This document shows positions 1 to 8,194 of a stretch of 57,386 nucleotides of DNA, in pieces. The notes beneath the pieces were generated by a model. It was given only the letters and a program-made list of their open reading frames with translations. It was not told where the DNA came from and did no database searches. The stretch comes from Cellulomonas hominis (GTDB lineage Bacteria; Actinomycetota; Actinomycetes; Actinomycetales; Cellulomonadaceae), in contig NZ_CABEGA010000026.1 of the NCBI RefSeq assembly GCF_901521055.1, forward strand, positions 1-57,386. Direction: 5' to 3'. A program made the translations under genes and the position numbers. Position 1 is the first letter of the stretch, and every line of letters starts with the position of its first letter.

Positions 1-24
1 AGCCGCAATGGGAGTAAGGATCGC

Positions 25-58
25 GTCTCGTGGACTCGGAGATGTTTACAAGAGCCGG
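25..58 (+). other. Nextera/Tn5 adapter-like sequence at the contig edge
   Basis: These 34 bases align end to end, without gaps, to the standard Nextera read-2 adapter including the 19-bp Tn5 mosaic end, with 29 of 34 positions identical by my count. It opens with GTCTCGTGG and contains CTCGGAGATGT and AAGAG. Its GC content is lower than that of the flanking DNA. It sits at the very start of the window, where untrimmed library sequence survives in assemblies. Bases 1-24 are probably also library-derived, perhaps index and outer adapter, but they match less clearly. The mismatches suggest an error-rich read. Genomic sequence appears to begin near 59. Confidence 0.8.
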
Positions 59-304
59 GTCCCGCCCCTGGACGCCGCCGCGATCGACAGCCTGATCTCC
101 GACGACGTCGCCCCGTACGTCCAGCCCGGCAACGACCGCCCGGCGGGGCTGCACGAGACCGGCCAGGACCCCGACCCGGCCCCCGCGGCCGAGGACCGCC
201 CCCGGCGGAACCGGGGGGACGGCGCCCTGCGGATCGGCGTGCTGCTGCTGAGCGTGGCCACCGTCGGCAACGTCCTGCTCGCCTGGCTCGACGCCGCCGG
301 CTGA
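59..304 (+). CDS. C-terminal fragment of a membrane-anchored protein of unknown function
   Basis: The reading frame is open from the contig edge to a stop at 302-304. An apparent ATG at 8 lies in adapter-like sequence and should not be used as the start. The genomic part encodes about 81 residues: an acidic, proline-rich stretch (AAIDSLISDDVAPYVQPGND) followed by a basic patch (RPRRNR) and one hydrophobic helix near the C-terminus (LRIGVLLLSVATVGNVLLAW). This suggests a protein whose bulk lies before the window, tethered by a C-terminal transmembrane segment. No family is recognised. The gene is 5'-truncated by the contig end, so its length and function are open. Confidence 0.5.
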   Translation, partial: VPPLDAAAIDSLISDDVAPYVQPGNDRPAGLHETGQDPDPAPAAEDRPRRNRGDGALRIGVLLLSVATVGNVLLAWLDAAG

Positions 305-368
305 CCGCGACCGTCTGCCGCCGGTCGCGGCTGACCTGCGCGTCGGCGACCGGGTCTACGGTGCCGAC

Positions 369-1238
369 ATGGACCAGGTGCTCAGTCCCGAGGAGTTCCG
401 CGCCGCCGAGGGCGTCGACGACTGGCGGGTGGTGCGGGGCGAGGCCCGCGCGCAGTTCCGCACGGGGTCGTTCACGACGGGTGTCGAGCTGGTGGACGCC
501 GTCGGCGAGCTCGCGGACGCCGCCGACCACCACCCCGACGTCGAGCTGCGGTACGGGTCGGTGCTGGTGCGGCTGGTCTCCCACGACGTCGGCGGTCTCA
601 GCGACCGGGACGTCGCGCTCGCCCGCCGGATCTCCGCGGCCGCCCGGGAGCTCGACGTGCCGGCCGACCCCGCGGCCCTGGAGCCGACCTCCCCGGGGCC
701 CGTCGACCGGGACGAGCAGGGCCGCCCCGAGCCGCCGCTGGACGGCGACGAGGCCGCCACGCTGATCGGGTACCTCGAGTTCCAGCGGGCGACGCTCGCG
801 TGGAAGACCGAAGGGCTGGACGCCGCAGGGCTCGCCGCGACGATCCACCCGACCACCATGACGCTCGGCGGGCTGCTCAAGCACCTCGCGTACGTCGAGG
901 ACGACTGGTGCACCCGGACGCTGCACGACCGTCCGCGCCCGGAGCCGTGGGCGTCAGTCGACTGGCAGGCCGACCCGGACTGGGACTGGCACTCCGCCGC
1001 GGACGACTCCCCGGAGCAGCTCCGGGACCAGTGGCGCACGTCGGTGGACCGGTCCCGAGCCGCGCTGGCCGAGGCGCTCGCGGAGGGCGGGCCCGGGTTC
1101 CGCGCGCGCCGGACGTGGCCCGACGGCCGCGCCCCGAGCCTGCGATGGGTCGTGACGCACCTCGTCGAGGAGTACGCGCGGCACAACGGGCACGCCGACC
1201 TGCTCCGCGAGGCGGTCGACGGGCGGACCGGCGAGTAG
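369..1238 (+). CDS. Pterin-4a-carbinolamine dehydratase domain fused to a DUF664/DinB-like domain
   Basis: A 289-residue protein with two clear parts. Residues 1-95 match pterin-4a-carbinolamine dehydratase (DCoH/PCD): the HHP motif is at 54-56 and a third histidine at 72 in SHDVGGL, so all three active-site histidines of that family are present. That enzyme dehydrates the 4a-hydroxy-tetrahydropterin made by aromatic amino acid hydroxylases. Residues 125-285 resemble the DUF664/DinB four-helix fold, with H172 (KHLAYVE) and H272/H275 (ARHNGHADLL) as likely metal ligands; related actinobacterial proteins are often thiol-dependent, but the reaction here is unknown. An acidic proline-rich linker joins the parts. 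No pterin hydroxylase lies nearby. The ATG at 369 places the PCD motif at the usual distance, though its ribosome binding site is weak. Confidence 0.85.
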   Translation: MDQVLSPEEFRAAEGVDDWRVVRGEARAQFRTGSFTTGVELVDAVGELADAADHHPDVELRYGSVLVRLVSHDVGGLSDRDVALARRISAAARELDVPADPAALEPTSPGPVDRDEQGRPEPPLDGDEAATLIGYLEFQRATLAWKTEGLDAAGLAATIHPTTMTLGGLLKHLAYVEDDWCTRTLHDRPRPEPWASVDWQADPDWDWHSAADDSPEQLRDQWRTSVDRSRAALAEALAEGGPGFRARRTWPDGRAPSLRWVVTHLVEEYARHNGHADLLREAVDGRTGE

Positions 1239-1313
1239 CGCCGGTTCAGTGACCTGCGTCACTCCGGGCGGACGCCCGGAATGGTCGCCGCGGGCACGGC
1301 CGTTGCGGCTCAC

Positions 1314-2438
1314 GTGAGCCTCCTGATGTCGCCCGTGACCCTCCGTGGCACCACGTTCCGCAACCGCGCCTGGCTGGCGCCGATGTGCCAGTACTCCGCC
1401 GGCGCGGACGGCGTGCCGACCGACTGGCACCTCGCGCACCTGGGCGCCCGCGCGGTCGGCGGGTTCGGCCTCGTGCTGACCGAGGCCACCGCGGTGGTCC
1501 CCGAGGGCCGGATCACGCCGAACGACGTCGGCATCTGGTCGGACGAGCAGGTCGCGGCGTGGCGCCGGATCACCGACTTCGTGCGGAGCCGCGGGGCCGC
1601 CGTCGGCGTCCAGCTCGCGCACGCCGGCCGCAAGGCGTCGACGTACCGGGGCTTCGGCGAGGGCTCGGGCACCGTCCCCGCCGCGGACGGCGGCTGGACG
1701 ACGGTCGGCCCGTCGGACGTCGCGTTCGCCGGCTACGACGCGCCGCAGGAGCTCACGGCCGAGCAGGTCGCGGACGTCCCGGGCCAGTTCGCCGCCGCCA
1801 CCCGCCGGGCGCTCGACGCCGGCTTCGACCTGGTCGAGGTGCACGCCGCGCACGGGTACCTCCTGCACCAGTTCCTGTCCCCGCTCTCGAACCTCCGCAC
1901 CGACGCCTGGGGCGGCTCGCTGGCCGACCGCGCGCGGCTGCTGCTCGACACGGTCGACGCGGTGCGTGCTGTGCTGCCGGAGGACCGGCCGCTGCTGGTC
2001 CGGGTCTCCGCGACCGACTGGACCGAGGGCGGGCTGACCGTCGAGGACGTCGCCCAGGTGGCCGTGTGGCTGCGCGAGCACGGCGTCGACCTGGTCGACG
2101 TCTCGACCGGCGGCAACGTCCACGCCACCATCCCGGTCGGCCCCGGGTACCAGGTGCCCGCCGCGCGGACGGTCCGGGAGACCGCCGGCGTCGCGACGTC
2201 CGCGGTCGGCCTCATCACCACGCCGGAGCAGGCCGAGCAGGTGCTCGCCGAGGGCTCAGCGGACGCCGTGATGCTCGGGCGCCCGGCGCTGTTCGACCCG
2301 CACTGGCCGCTGCGCGCCGCGCACACCCTGGACGACAAGACCCCGGTGCTCGCGCACGACGGCGGTCCCGGAGCGGCCGTCCTGCCGGGCGAGCCGACGG
2401 GCTGGCCGGTCCAGTACGCGCGGGGCGCCTGGGGCTGA
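1314..2438 (+). CDS. NADH:flavin oxidoreductase, old yellow enzyme family (YqjM-like)
   Basis: An FMN-dependent ene-reductase that probably reduces activated C=C bonds with NAD(P)H. The TIM-barrel landmarks of the YqjM (thermophilic-like) class are present: the cysteine of APMCQYS that tunes the flavin, QLAHAGRKAS, the substrate-binding pair in VEVHAAHGYLLHQFLSP, RTDAWGGS, and the phosphate-binding MLGRPALFDP near the C-terminus. The frame is open from an ATG at 1281, but family members begin close to SLLxSPxTLRG, so the GTG at 1314 is preferred (374 residues); 1326 is also possible. No signal peptide is seen. The gene ends only four bases from the convergent DUF2510 gene. The physiological substrate cannot be deduced. 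Confidence 0.9.
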   Translation: MSLLMSPVTLRGTTFRNRAWLAPMCQYSAGADGVPTDWHLAHLGARAVGGFGLVLTEATAVVPEGRITPNDVGIWSDEQVAAWRRITDFVRSRGAAVGVQLAHAGRKASTYRGFGEGSGTVPAADGGWTTVGPSDVAFAGYDAPQELTAEQVADVPGQFAAATRRALDAGFDLVEVHAAHGYLLHQFLSPLSNLRTDAWGGSLADRARLLLDTVDAVRAVLPEDRPLLVRVSATDWTEGGLTVEDVAQVAVWLREHGVDLVDVSTGGNVHATIPVGPGYQVPAARTVRETAGVATSAVGLITTPEQAEQVLAEGSADAVMLGRPALFDPHWPLRAAHTLDDKTPVLAHDGGPGAAVLPGEPTGWPVQYARGAWG

Positions 2439-2442
2439 GCCG

Positions 2443-2991
2443 TCAGGCGGGGTCGAGGACGAGCCCCGTGACGACCGTCAGCACCATCAGCGCAGTCCCG
2501 ACCGTCCCCGCGACGATGCCGAACACCGCGCGGCCCCGCCCGTGGCCGCCGGTGCTCGCCCGGCGCAGCGCCCACAGCCCGAACCAGATCGCGAACGGCC
2601 CGAGCACCCAGATCCCCAGGCCGAGCAGCCCCACGTAGCCGGCGACGATCGACTGCCACGACCGCCCGACGGGCAGCACCCAGTGCAACGCCTCCCGCGG
2701 CCCGGGACCCGACCGGGCCGGGGCGTGCGGGTACCAGGGCACGGCGCCGGCAGCGGCGGTCGTGCGCGCGGGCGCCGACCAGCCGGGAGCGGGCGCGGCG
2801 TACGGGTGGCCGACGGGTGCCCACGCCGCTCCGGGGGCCACGGCGACGGCGGCCGGCGGCGGCGCGACAGGCCGGGCGGGGTCCGCGACGACCCGCTCGG
2901 TCCACGCCGCGCCGTCGAACCACCGCAGCACGCCCGGCGTCACCCCGTCGGGGTACCAGCCCGGCGCAGGGGCCGGCGTCGACTCCACCAT
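2443..2991 (-). CDS. DUF2510-containing small membrane protein
   Basis: A 182-residue protein. Residues 10-40 form the DUF2510 motif (APGWYPDGV followed by LRWFDGAAWTER), a short WW-like module common in actinobacterial membrane proteins. A long Pro/Ala-rich linker follows, then two hydrophobic helices near the C-terminus (around YVGLLGLGIWVLGPFAIWFG and VFGIVAGTVGTALMVLTVV). The ATG at 2991 is chosen because GAGGA lies just upstream and the DUF2510 motif then sits at the N-terminus; longer in-frame starts would add an arginine-rich, low-complexity leader. It is transcribed divergently from the small membrane protein at 3177. Function unknown; the N-terminal module is presumably cytoplasmic. 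Confidence 0.8.
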   Translation of the reverse strand: MVESTPAPAPGWYPDGVTPGVLRWFDGAAWTERVVADPARPVAPPPAAVAVAPGAAWAPVGHPYAAPAPGWSAPARTTAAAGAVPWYPHAPARSGPGPREALHWVLPVGRSWQSIVAGYVGLLGLGIWVLGPFAIWFGLWALRRASTGGHGRGRAVFGIVAGTVGTALMVLTVVTGLVLDPA

Positions 2992-3176
2992 GCGCAGGTC
3001 CTCGGCACGACGGGCCCGCCGCATGACCCGGGCGGGCGGATGTCCCACGTTCGGCGCAGCGGGCGCCGCCTCGGTACGGTCGTCACCGCGCACCGCCGCG
3101 CACGACCCGCCGACCCCGCGGACCACCCGCCCGCACCCGCCCGACGCATCAGCCCGACGCACCCTCAGGAGCCCGC

Positions 3177-3401
3177 ATGACCGACGCACCGCACGGTGCC
3201 GCACCCCGCTCGCACGCCCGTGCGGTCACGGCGCTGCTGCTGCTGGGCGCGGCCCTGGTCGTGCTGGCCGTCACCGACCTGGGCGAGCGGTTCGCCGCCG
3301 CCCTGTGGATCGCTGCGGTCGTCGCGCTCCTGGCGGCGCTGGCCCTGGAGGTCCGGGACCTGCGGCTGCGACGTCGACCGGCCGGCCGCCGGCCGCGCTG
3401 A
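3177..3401 (+). CDS. Small two-helix membrane protein of unknown function
   Basis: A 74-residue protein with an AGGAG ribosome binding site five to ten bases before the ATG. It has a short polar N-terminus, two predicted transmembrane helices (AVTALLLLGAALVVLAVTDL and ALWIAAVVALLAALALEV) and a strongly basic tail (RDLRLRRRPAGRRPR), so both ends are likely cytoplasmic. No family is recognised. It is divergent from the DUF2510 gene, and the two may share a promoter region. Confidence 0.65.
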   Translation: MTDAPHGAAPRSHARAVTALLLLGAALVVLAVTDLGERFAAALWIAAVVALLAALALEVRDLRLRRRPAGRRPR

Positions 3402-3548
3402 CCCACGCGGGGCGCACGGACCGGCGTGTCGCCGGCGCGTCGCCCCCGCGCCGTAACCCGCCGGACACCTCCGGCGCGTACCTTCCCTCCACCGGGCGCG
3501 CCGCGGCTCCCGGACACGACCAGCGCGACCAGGAGGGGGCACGGGCGC

Positions 3549-5771
3549 ATGTTCGAGCACGTCGACCCCTTCATCGGGACCGAGGCCACCGCGCTGCCGC
3601 CGCAGACGGGCCTCGCCGCGACGTGGTGGTGGCCGAAGCCGCAGGTGGGGAACACGCACCCCGGGGCCACGTACCCGCTCGGGATGGTCAGCGCGTGCGC
3701 GTACTCCGGGGCCTACCCGACCGGGTACGGCCGGTACGACCTGTCGACCGAGGGCCTGCCGCCGACGCTGCACACGACGCAGCGGGCGTCGGGGTTCACG
3801 CACTTCCAGCAGTCCGGCACGGGCGCGATCCGCAAGTACTACAACTACGTGCGCGTCACCCCGATGCTGCAGCCGCTCGACGACCTGGGCCGGCTGTACG
3901 AGCTCATCGACGAGCGCGCCGAGCCCGGCTACTACGCGGCGACCCTCGACTCCGGCATCCGCTGCGAGGTCACCGTCGGCCCGAAGTCCGCCGTGCACCG
4001 GTACACGTTCCCCGCGCACCGCGACGCCCGGCTGGTGATCGACCTCAGCCTCGGCGGGCTGGACATCCCGTACGGCCGGACCGTCCCGCTGCGGGCGCAC
4101 CTGGAGTCGGTGGCCCCGGGCGTCGCGCAGGGCGAGATCACCGTCGAGGGCGCCCCGCTGGCGGTGCACGTCGAGTGCGACACCCTGCAGTGGCGGCAGC
4201 TGCTCTGGTACGACCGGCGGCTGATGCCCGGCGGCACGCGGCTCGACTTCGACCGCATCCGGCCGACCACGCTGCGCCCGTTCGGGCTGATGTGGGCGGG
4301 GCCGAGCGAGCCCGGGCAGGTCGTCGAGCTGCGGTTCGGGTTCTCGCTGCGCGGGGTCGAGCAGGCGCGGGCGAACCTGCTGCGCGAGTGCGGCCCCGGT
4401 CCGTCGTCGTTCACCGAGCGCCGCGCCCGGACCGCCCACGCCTGGCGGCACGAGCTCGCCAAGGTGCAGGTGGACACCCCCTCGGCGGACAAGCAGACGG
4501 TGCTGTCGACGGCGCTCTACCACTCGCTCATCAAGCCGTGCCTGGCGCCCGACGAGAGCCCGTTCTGGCCGACCGACACCCCGTTCGCCTACGACATCGC
4601 GACCATGTGGGACATCTACCGGACGCAGCTCCCGCTGCTCACGGCGCTGATGCCGGACAAGGCGGTCGAGCTGGCCACCGCGATCCTGCACATCGCCGAG
4701 GAGGAGGGGAACTTCCCGATCGGCTACCGGATGGCCCGCGGCGCTGACCGGTTCTCCCGGCAGGGCAGCGCGCTGGCGCACACGTTCCTCGCGGACCTGT
4801 GCGCCCTCGGGCTGCCGTTCGACTGGGACTGGGCGCTCGTGCACCTGCACAACGACCTGCGCCGGACGTACGGCGAGGAGTTCCTGCTGCACGGCCGGAC
4901 CCACCCGATCAGCCACACCCTCGACATCGCGTTCGGTTACTTCTGCACCGCGGTCATCGCGCAGCAGGTGGGCGACCGCACGCTCGTCGGGCAGTTCGCG
5001 CCGCTCGCCGCCCGCTGGCGCAACGCGTTCGACCCGGCGACCGGGCTGCTCCGTGACTCGACGTTCTACGAGGGCGGCCGGTGGAACTACTCCTTCCGCC
5101 TGCTGCACGACATGGCCGCCCGCATCGACCTGGCCGGCGGTGACGAGGCCTTCGTGGCGCTGCTCGACCGGTTCTTCGGCTACGGCGCCGACCCCGTCCA
5201 GCAGCCCGGGCTCGCTCCCACCGAGGACGAGATGCTCGCCGGGTACGGCCTGCACCGCTTCGAGGGCCTGAACAACGAGCCCGACATGGAGGCGCCCTGG
5301 GCCTACCAGTACGCCGGCCGGCCGGACCGCACCGCGGACGTCGTGCACGCGATCACGCAGCAGCAGTTCGGGACCGGCCGCGGCGGTCTGCCCGGGAACG
5401 ACGACTCCGGCGGCCTGTCGTCCTGGTACGTGTGGGCGACGCTCGGGCTGTTCCCCGTCGCCGGGCAGAACCTCTTCCTGCTCAACGCGCCGGCGTGGCG
5501 CGAGGCCCGCGTCGACGTCGGCGGCAGGCCGCTGACCATCGAGACCACCGGGTTCGTCGAACCCGAGCCCGACCGTCCCGCCCAGCACGTCCAGCGGGTG
5601 CTGCTGGACGGCGCCGAGCTGGGCCGCACGTGGCTCACCGGCACCGAGCTCCATGCGGGCGGGCGGCTGCAGGTCGACCTCGGCCCCGAGCCGGGCCCGT
5701 GGACCGCCGCCGCCCGGCCCCCGTCCCTCAGCACCCTGCCCCACGCACCCGTCCTCGGAGGCACGCCGTGA
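3549..5771 (+). CDS. GH92 family alpha-mannosidase, predicted intracellular
   Basis: A 740-residue glycoside hydrolase family 92 enzyme, a calcium-dependent, inverting exo-alpha-mannosidase family. The N-terminal beta-sandwich opens with the family pattern VDPFIGT and GNTHPGATYPLGMVSA. The helical barrel carries EGNFPIGYRM and the near-invariant GLPGNDDSGGLSSWYVW, which contains the catalytic-base and metal-site aspartates of the family. Many GH92 enzymes are secreted, but this one starts at VDPFIG with no signal peptide. The ATG at 3549 follows AGGAGGG by about a dozen bases; upstream in-frame codons encode an unstructured Pro/Arg stretch. Its stop overlaps the GTG of the next gene by four bases, implying translational coupling to a glycosyltransferase. 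The linkage it cleaves is not evident. Confidence 0.92.
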   Translation: MFEHVDPFIGTEATALPPQTGLAATWWWPKPQVGNTHPGATYPLGMVSACAYSGAYPTGYGRYDLSTEGLPPTLHTTQRASGFTHFQQSGTGAIRKYYNYVRVTPMLQPLDDLGRLYELIDERAEPGYYAATLDSGIRCEVTVGPKSAVHRYTFPAHRDARLVIDLSLGGLDIPYGRTVPLRAHLESVAPGVAQGEITVEGAPLAVHVECDTLQWRQLLWYDRRLMPGGTRLDFDRIRPTTLRPFGLMWAGPSEPGQVVELRFGFSLRGVEQARANLLRECGPGPSSFTERRARTAHAWRHELAKVQVDTPSADKQTVLSTALYHSLIKPCLAPDESPFWPTDTPFAYDIATMWDIYRTQLPLLTALMPDKAVELATAILHIAEEEGNFPIGYRMARGADRFSRQGSALAHTFLADLCALGLPFDWDWALVHLHNDLRRTYGEEFLLHGRTHPISHTLDIAFGYFCTAVIAQQVGDRTLVGQFAPLAARWRNAFDPATGLLRDSTFYEGGRWNYSFRLLHDMAARIDLAGGDEAFVALLDRFFGYGADPVQQPGLAPTEDEMLAGYGLHRFEGLNNEPDMEAPWAYQYAGRPDRTADVVHAITQQQFGTGRGGLPGNDDSGGLSSWYVWATLGLFPVAGQNLFLLNAPAWREARVDVGGRPLTIETTGFVEPEPDRPAQHVQRVLLDGAELGRTWLTGTELHAGGRLQVDLGPEPGPWTAAARPPSLSTLPHAPVLGGTP

Positions 5772-7090
5772 CCGACTCCACCCTCATCGCCGCGACCGAC
5801 GTCGCACCGCCCCGCCGCGTGGACCGCCGGCTCGTCATCGTCGTCCGCGCCGACCCGGTCATCTGCGGGCACTCCGGCGAGGCGCGCAACCTCGCGGAGG
5901 CCGCGCTCGACCGCGGGTTCGACGAGGTCCGCATCGTGACCTGGCCGATCGACCGCCTGCAGGCCGCGGGACTCCCGCTCAAGCCGCTCGACCGGGTGCT
6001 GCCGTACCGGGACGGCGTGGTCGTCGAGCGCCCCGACCCGGTCGGGGACTACAAGGTGCCGGACGGCCGCTGGGTCGCGGGGCTGATCGGGCGCCTGGTG
6101 GAGCTGTTCACCGACGGGGTGCCGACCGTCGCGCTGTCGCTCTACCTGAGCCCGCACGCCACCGCCGTCGCGGACGCCGTGCACGTCGCCCGCCGCACCG
6201 GCCTGCCCGTGAACGTGACGACCGTCGCGGAGGCCGTGGGCTCCGACGTCACGAACGTCGTCCGCGCCTGCGTCGAGGCGGACCGGTTCGGTGCCGCCGC
6301 GCACGTGCTCTCCTCCTACCTGGAGCACGACGTGTGCCTCGCCGTCTCGGAGTACACCCGCGACCTGATCGTCGCCGAGGCGGAGGCCGTCGACGCGAAG
6401 CACGGCACCACGTTCGCCGCGCAGTGCCGCGAGCGCGTCCGCATCTCCTACCCCGCGGTCGACGTCGCCCGGTACCTGTCCCGCGACGACGCCGAGACCG
6501 ACGCCCTGCTCGCCGCGCGGGGCCTGGACCGGGACGGCTACGTGCTGTACCTGTCGCGGCTCGCGGCGGCCAAGGGCGTGGACGACCTCATCGACGGCTA
6601 CGCCGCCAGCACCGCGCCGGGCACGCACCGGCTCGTGATCGCCGGCAACGGCCCGGACGCCGCCCGCCTGCGCGCGCACGCCGCGGCGTCGCCCGTCGCC
6701 GACCGCGTGCTGTTCCTCGACGACGTGTCCGACGACGAGAAGCCGCACCTCATGGCCGGCGCCGCCGCGTACGTGCTGCCGAGCAAGCCCCGGCCGGAGT
6801 TCGTGGAGACGTTCGGGATCGCGCTCGTCGAGAAGATGCTGTCCGGCGGCGGGCCCGTCATCACCACGGAGACCGGCGGCATCCCCGAGGCCGTCGGGGA
6901 CACCGCGCTGATCGTGCCCGTGGACGACCCCGCGGCGATCGCCGCCGCGCTCGACCGGGCGCTGCGCATGGCACCGGAGGAGCGCGCGGCGCTGGGCGAG
7001 CGGGCGCGGGAGTTCGCGCTGCGGTTCGACCGCGCAGCCGTGCTGGACGCGATCCTCGCGCAGGTCGCGGAGGTGGCGCCGGCGCGGTGA
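5768..7090 (+). CDS. GT4-type glycosyltransferase
   Basis: A 440-residue GT-B fold glycosyltransferase. The N-terminal half has the acceptor-side fold beginning RLVIVVRADPVICGHSGEAR. The C-terminal half has the nucleotide-sugar domain, with YVLYLSRLAAAKGVDDLI, HRLVIAGNGPD, and the E-x7-E motif in ETFGIALVE followed by TTETGGIPEAV. These are typical retaining GT4 features. The GTG at 5768 overlaps the GH92 stop by four bases, so the two are probably made together. No membrane segment or signal peptide is seen, so it acts in the cytoplasm. Donor and acceptor sugars cannot be assigned; pairing with an alpha-mannosidase suggests remodelling or turnover of a mannose-containing glycan or glycoside. 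Confidence 0.88.
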   Translation: MTDSTLIAATDVAPPRRVDRRLVIVVRADPVICGHSGEARNLAEAALDRGFDEVRIVTWPIDRLQAAGLPLKPLDRVLPYRDGVVVERPDPVGDYKVPDGRWVAGLIGRLVELFTDGVPTVALSLYLSPHATAVADAVHVARRTGLPVNVTTVAEAVGSDVTNVVRACVEADRFGAAAHVLSSYLEHDVCLAVSEYTRDLIVAEAEAVDAKHGTTFAAQCRERVRISYPAVDVARYLSRDDAETDALLAARGLDRDGYVLYLSRLAAAKGVDDLIDGYAASTAPGTHRLVIAGNGPDAARLRAHAAASPVADRVLFLDDVSDDEKPHLMAGAAAYVLPSKPRPEFVETFGIALVEKMLSGGGPVITTETGGIPEAVGDTALIVPVDDPAAIAAALDRALRMAPEERAALGERAREFALRFDRAAVLDAILAQVAEVAPAR

Positions 7091-7229
7091 CGGGCGCGGC
7101 GGCCGGCGCGCCGGCCGTGGTCCACAGCCGCGAAGTCGGGCTGGACAGCGCAGAGCGCGGTGCGGCTAGCGTCGGCGGGACCGCGGACGACGGCCACCTG
7201 GGCCGGCACCGCCGCGCCGAGGAGGACCG

Positions 7230-7412
7230 ATGCACCCCATCGTCGAGATCTGGACTCTCGAGGAGATCGCCGACCGCACGTCCTCCCTGCTGGCGGAGGC
7301 CGGGCTGGACCTCGAGACGCTCCGGGAGCGCGGTGAGGACGGGATGCTGTCGCCCGAGCAGTGGCCCATCCTGCGCGAGCTGGAGAGCCTCTTGATCCTC
7401 GTCGGGCGATGA
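7230..7412 (+). CDS. Small acidic helical protein of unknown function, first of a coupled pair
   Basis: A 60-residue, acidic, predicted all-helical protein (EIWTLEEIADRTSSLLAEAG, then SPEQWPILRELESLLILVG). It has a strong GAGGAGG ribosome binding site and overlaps the next gene by four bases (ATGA). The small-acidic-first, translationally coupled layout resembles a toxin-antitoxin or immunity pair, but no known family is recognised and the role is not established. Confidence 0.65.
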   Translation: MHPIVEIWTLEEIADRTSSLLAEAGLDLETLRERGEDGMLSPEQWPILRELESLLILVGR

Positions 7413-8155
7413 CGAGCTCCTCCGTGGACGACTTCGAACTGCTCGCCCGGGTGGAGCGGTTCGCCGCCGAGCTCCACGACACCGTCGCCGCGGTGCTCCC
7501 GGGTGAGCCCGGACCGTTCGTGGTCCGGAGGACGCCGGACGAGGTCCACGACGTCTCGGTACGCCAGAGCCCCGACGAGGGCATCCCGCTGACCGTCGAC
7601 GGCCACGTGGTGCTGCGGCAGTTCCTCAGGTACCGCTGTGCGTGGGACCACACCCGCGGGTTCGTCGCCGTGCGCTGGTCGAGCCTCTCCGTCGCCGCGG
7701 ACGGCTTCGCCGAGCCCCTGTTCCGGTACGACTACGACGAGTCCTCCGACGGGAAGGTCCCGGCCGCCCACCTCAACGTGCACGGCCACCGGGACGAGCT
7801 GGTCTTCGCCATGATTGCGGCCGGTCACCGGTTCCGGGGACGATCCCGGGCTGCGAGCGTCCGCCGCGGCCGCGTGCCGCGGGTGTCGACCCTGCACTTC
7901 CCGCTCGGCGGCCACCGGTTCCGGCCCGCGCTCGAGGACGTGCTCGAGATGGTGGTGCGGGAGTTCGGGCTGGACGCACGCGACGGCTGGGAGGGCGCGA
8001 TCCGGGCGGGGCGGGAGCGGTGGCGGGACGTCCAGCTACGGGCGGCGGTGCGGGACGACCCCGCGGCGGCGACGGCGGCGCTCCTGGCCCTCGGCTACGC
8101 GGTCACGCCACCGAGAGTCCTGCCCGAGCAGCGCGGGAGGACGGCGGCGGTGTGA
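7409..8155 (+). CDS. Protein of unknown function, second of a coupled pair
   Basis: A 248-residue soluble protein with no signal peptide or membrane helix. The ATG at 7409 overlaps the stop of the 60-residue gene, so translation is coupled. Visible landmarks are a central histidine-containing segment (AAHLNVHGHRDELVFAMI) and a later STLHFPLGGHRFRPALEDVL, whose ending (RFRPxLEDxLE) recalls uncharacterised actinobacterial proteins usually found beside a small partner. I cannot name a family or catalytic residues with confidence. It may be the effector of a two-gene module with the upstream protein; that is inference from layout only. It ends 39 bases before the convergent zinc-ribbon gene. Confidence 0.7.
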   Translation: MTSSSVDDFELLARVERFAAELHDTVAAVLPGEPGPFVVRRTPDEVHDVSVRQSPDEGIPLTVDGHVVLRQFLRYRCAWDHTRGFVAVRWSSLSVAADGFAEPLFRYDYDESSDGKVPAAHLNVHGHRDELVFAMIAAGHRFRGRSRAASVRRGRVPRVSTLHFPLGGHRFRPALEDVLEMVVREFGLDARDGWEGAIRAGRERWRDVQLRAAVRDDPAAATAALLALGYAVTPPRVLPEQRGRTAAV

Positions 8156-8194
8156 CCGGGCGCCGCACCGCCGACGCCGCCACCGATGCCGGGA

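Noticed and set aside
8..58. ATG at 8 as a genuine gene start
   Set aside because: It lies in sequence matching a library adapter and the encoded residues are not protein-like for this genome.
954..5744. Very long minus-strand open frames across the OYE and GH92 genes
   Set aside because: They are shadows of high-GC coding sequence: low-complexity Arg/Gly/Pro/Ala composition, no domain motifs, and full overlap with genes that have clear catalytic signatures.
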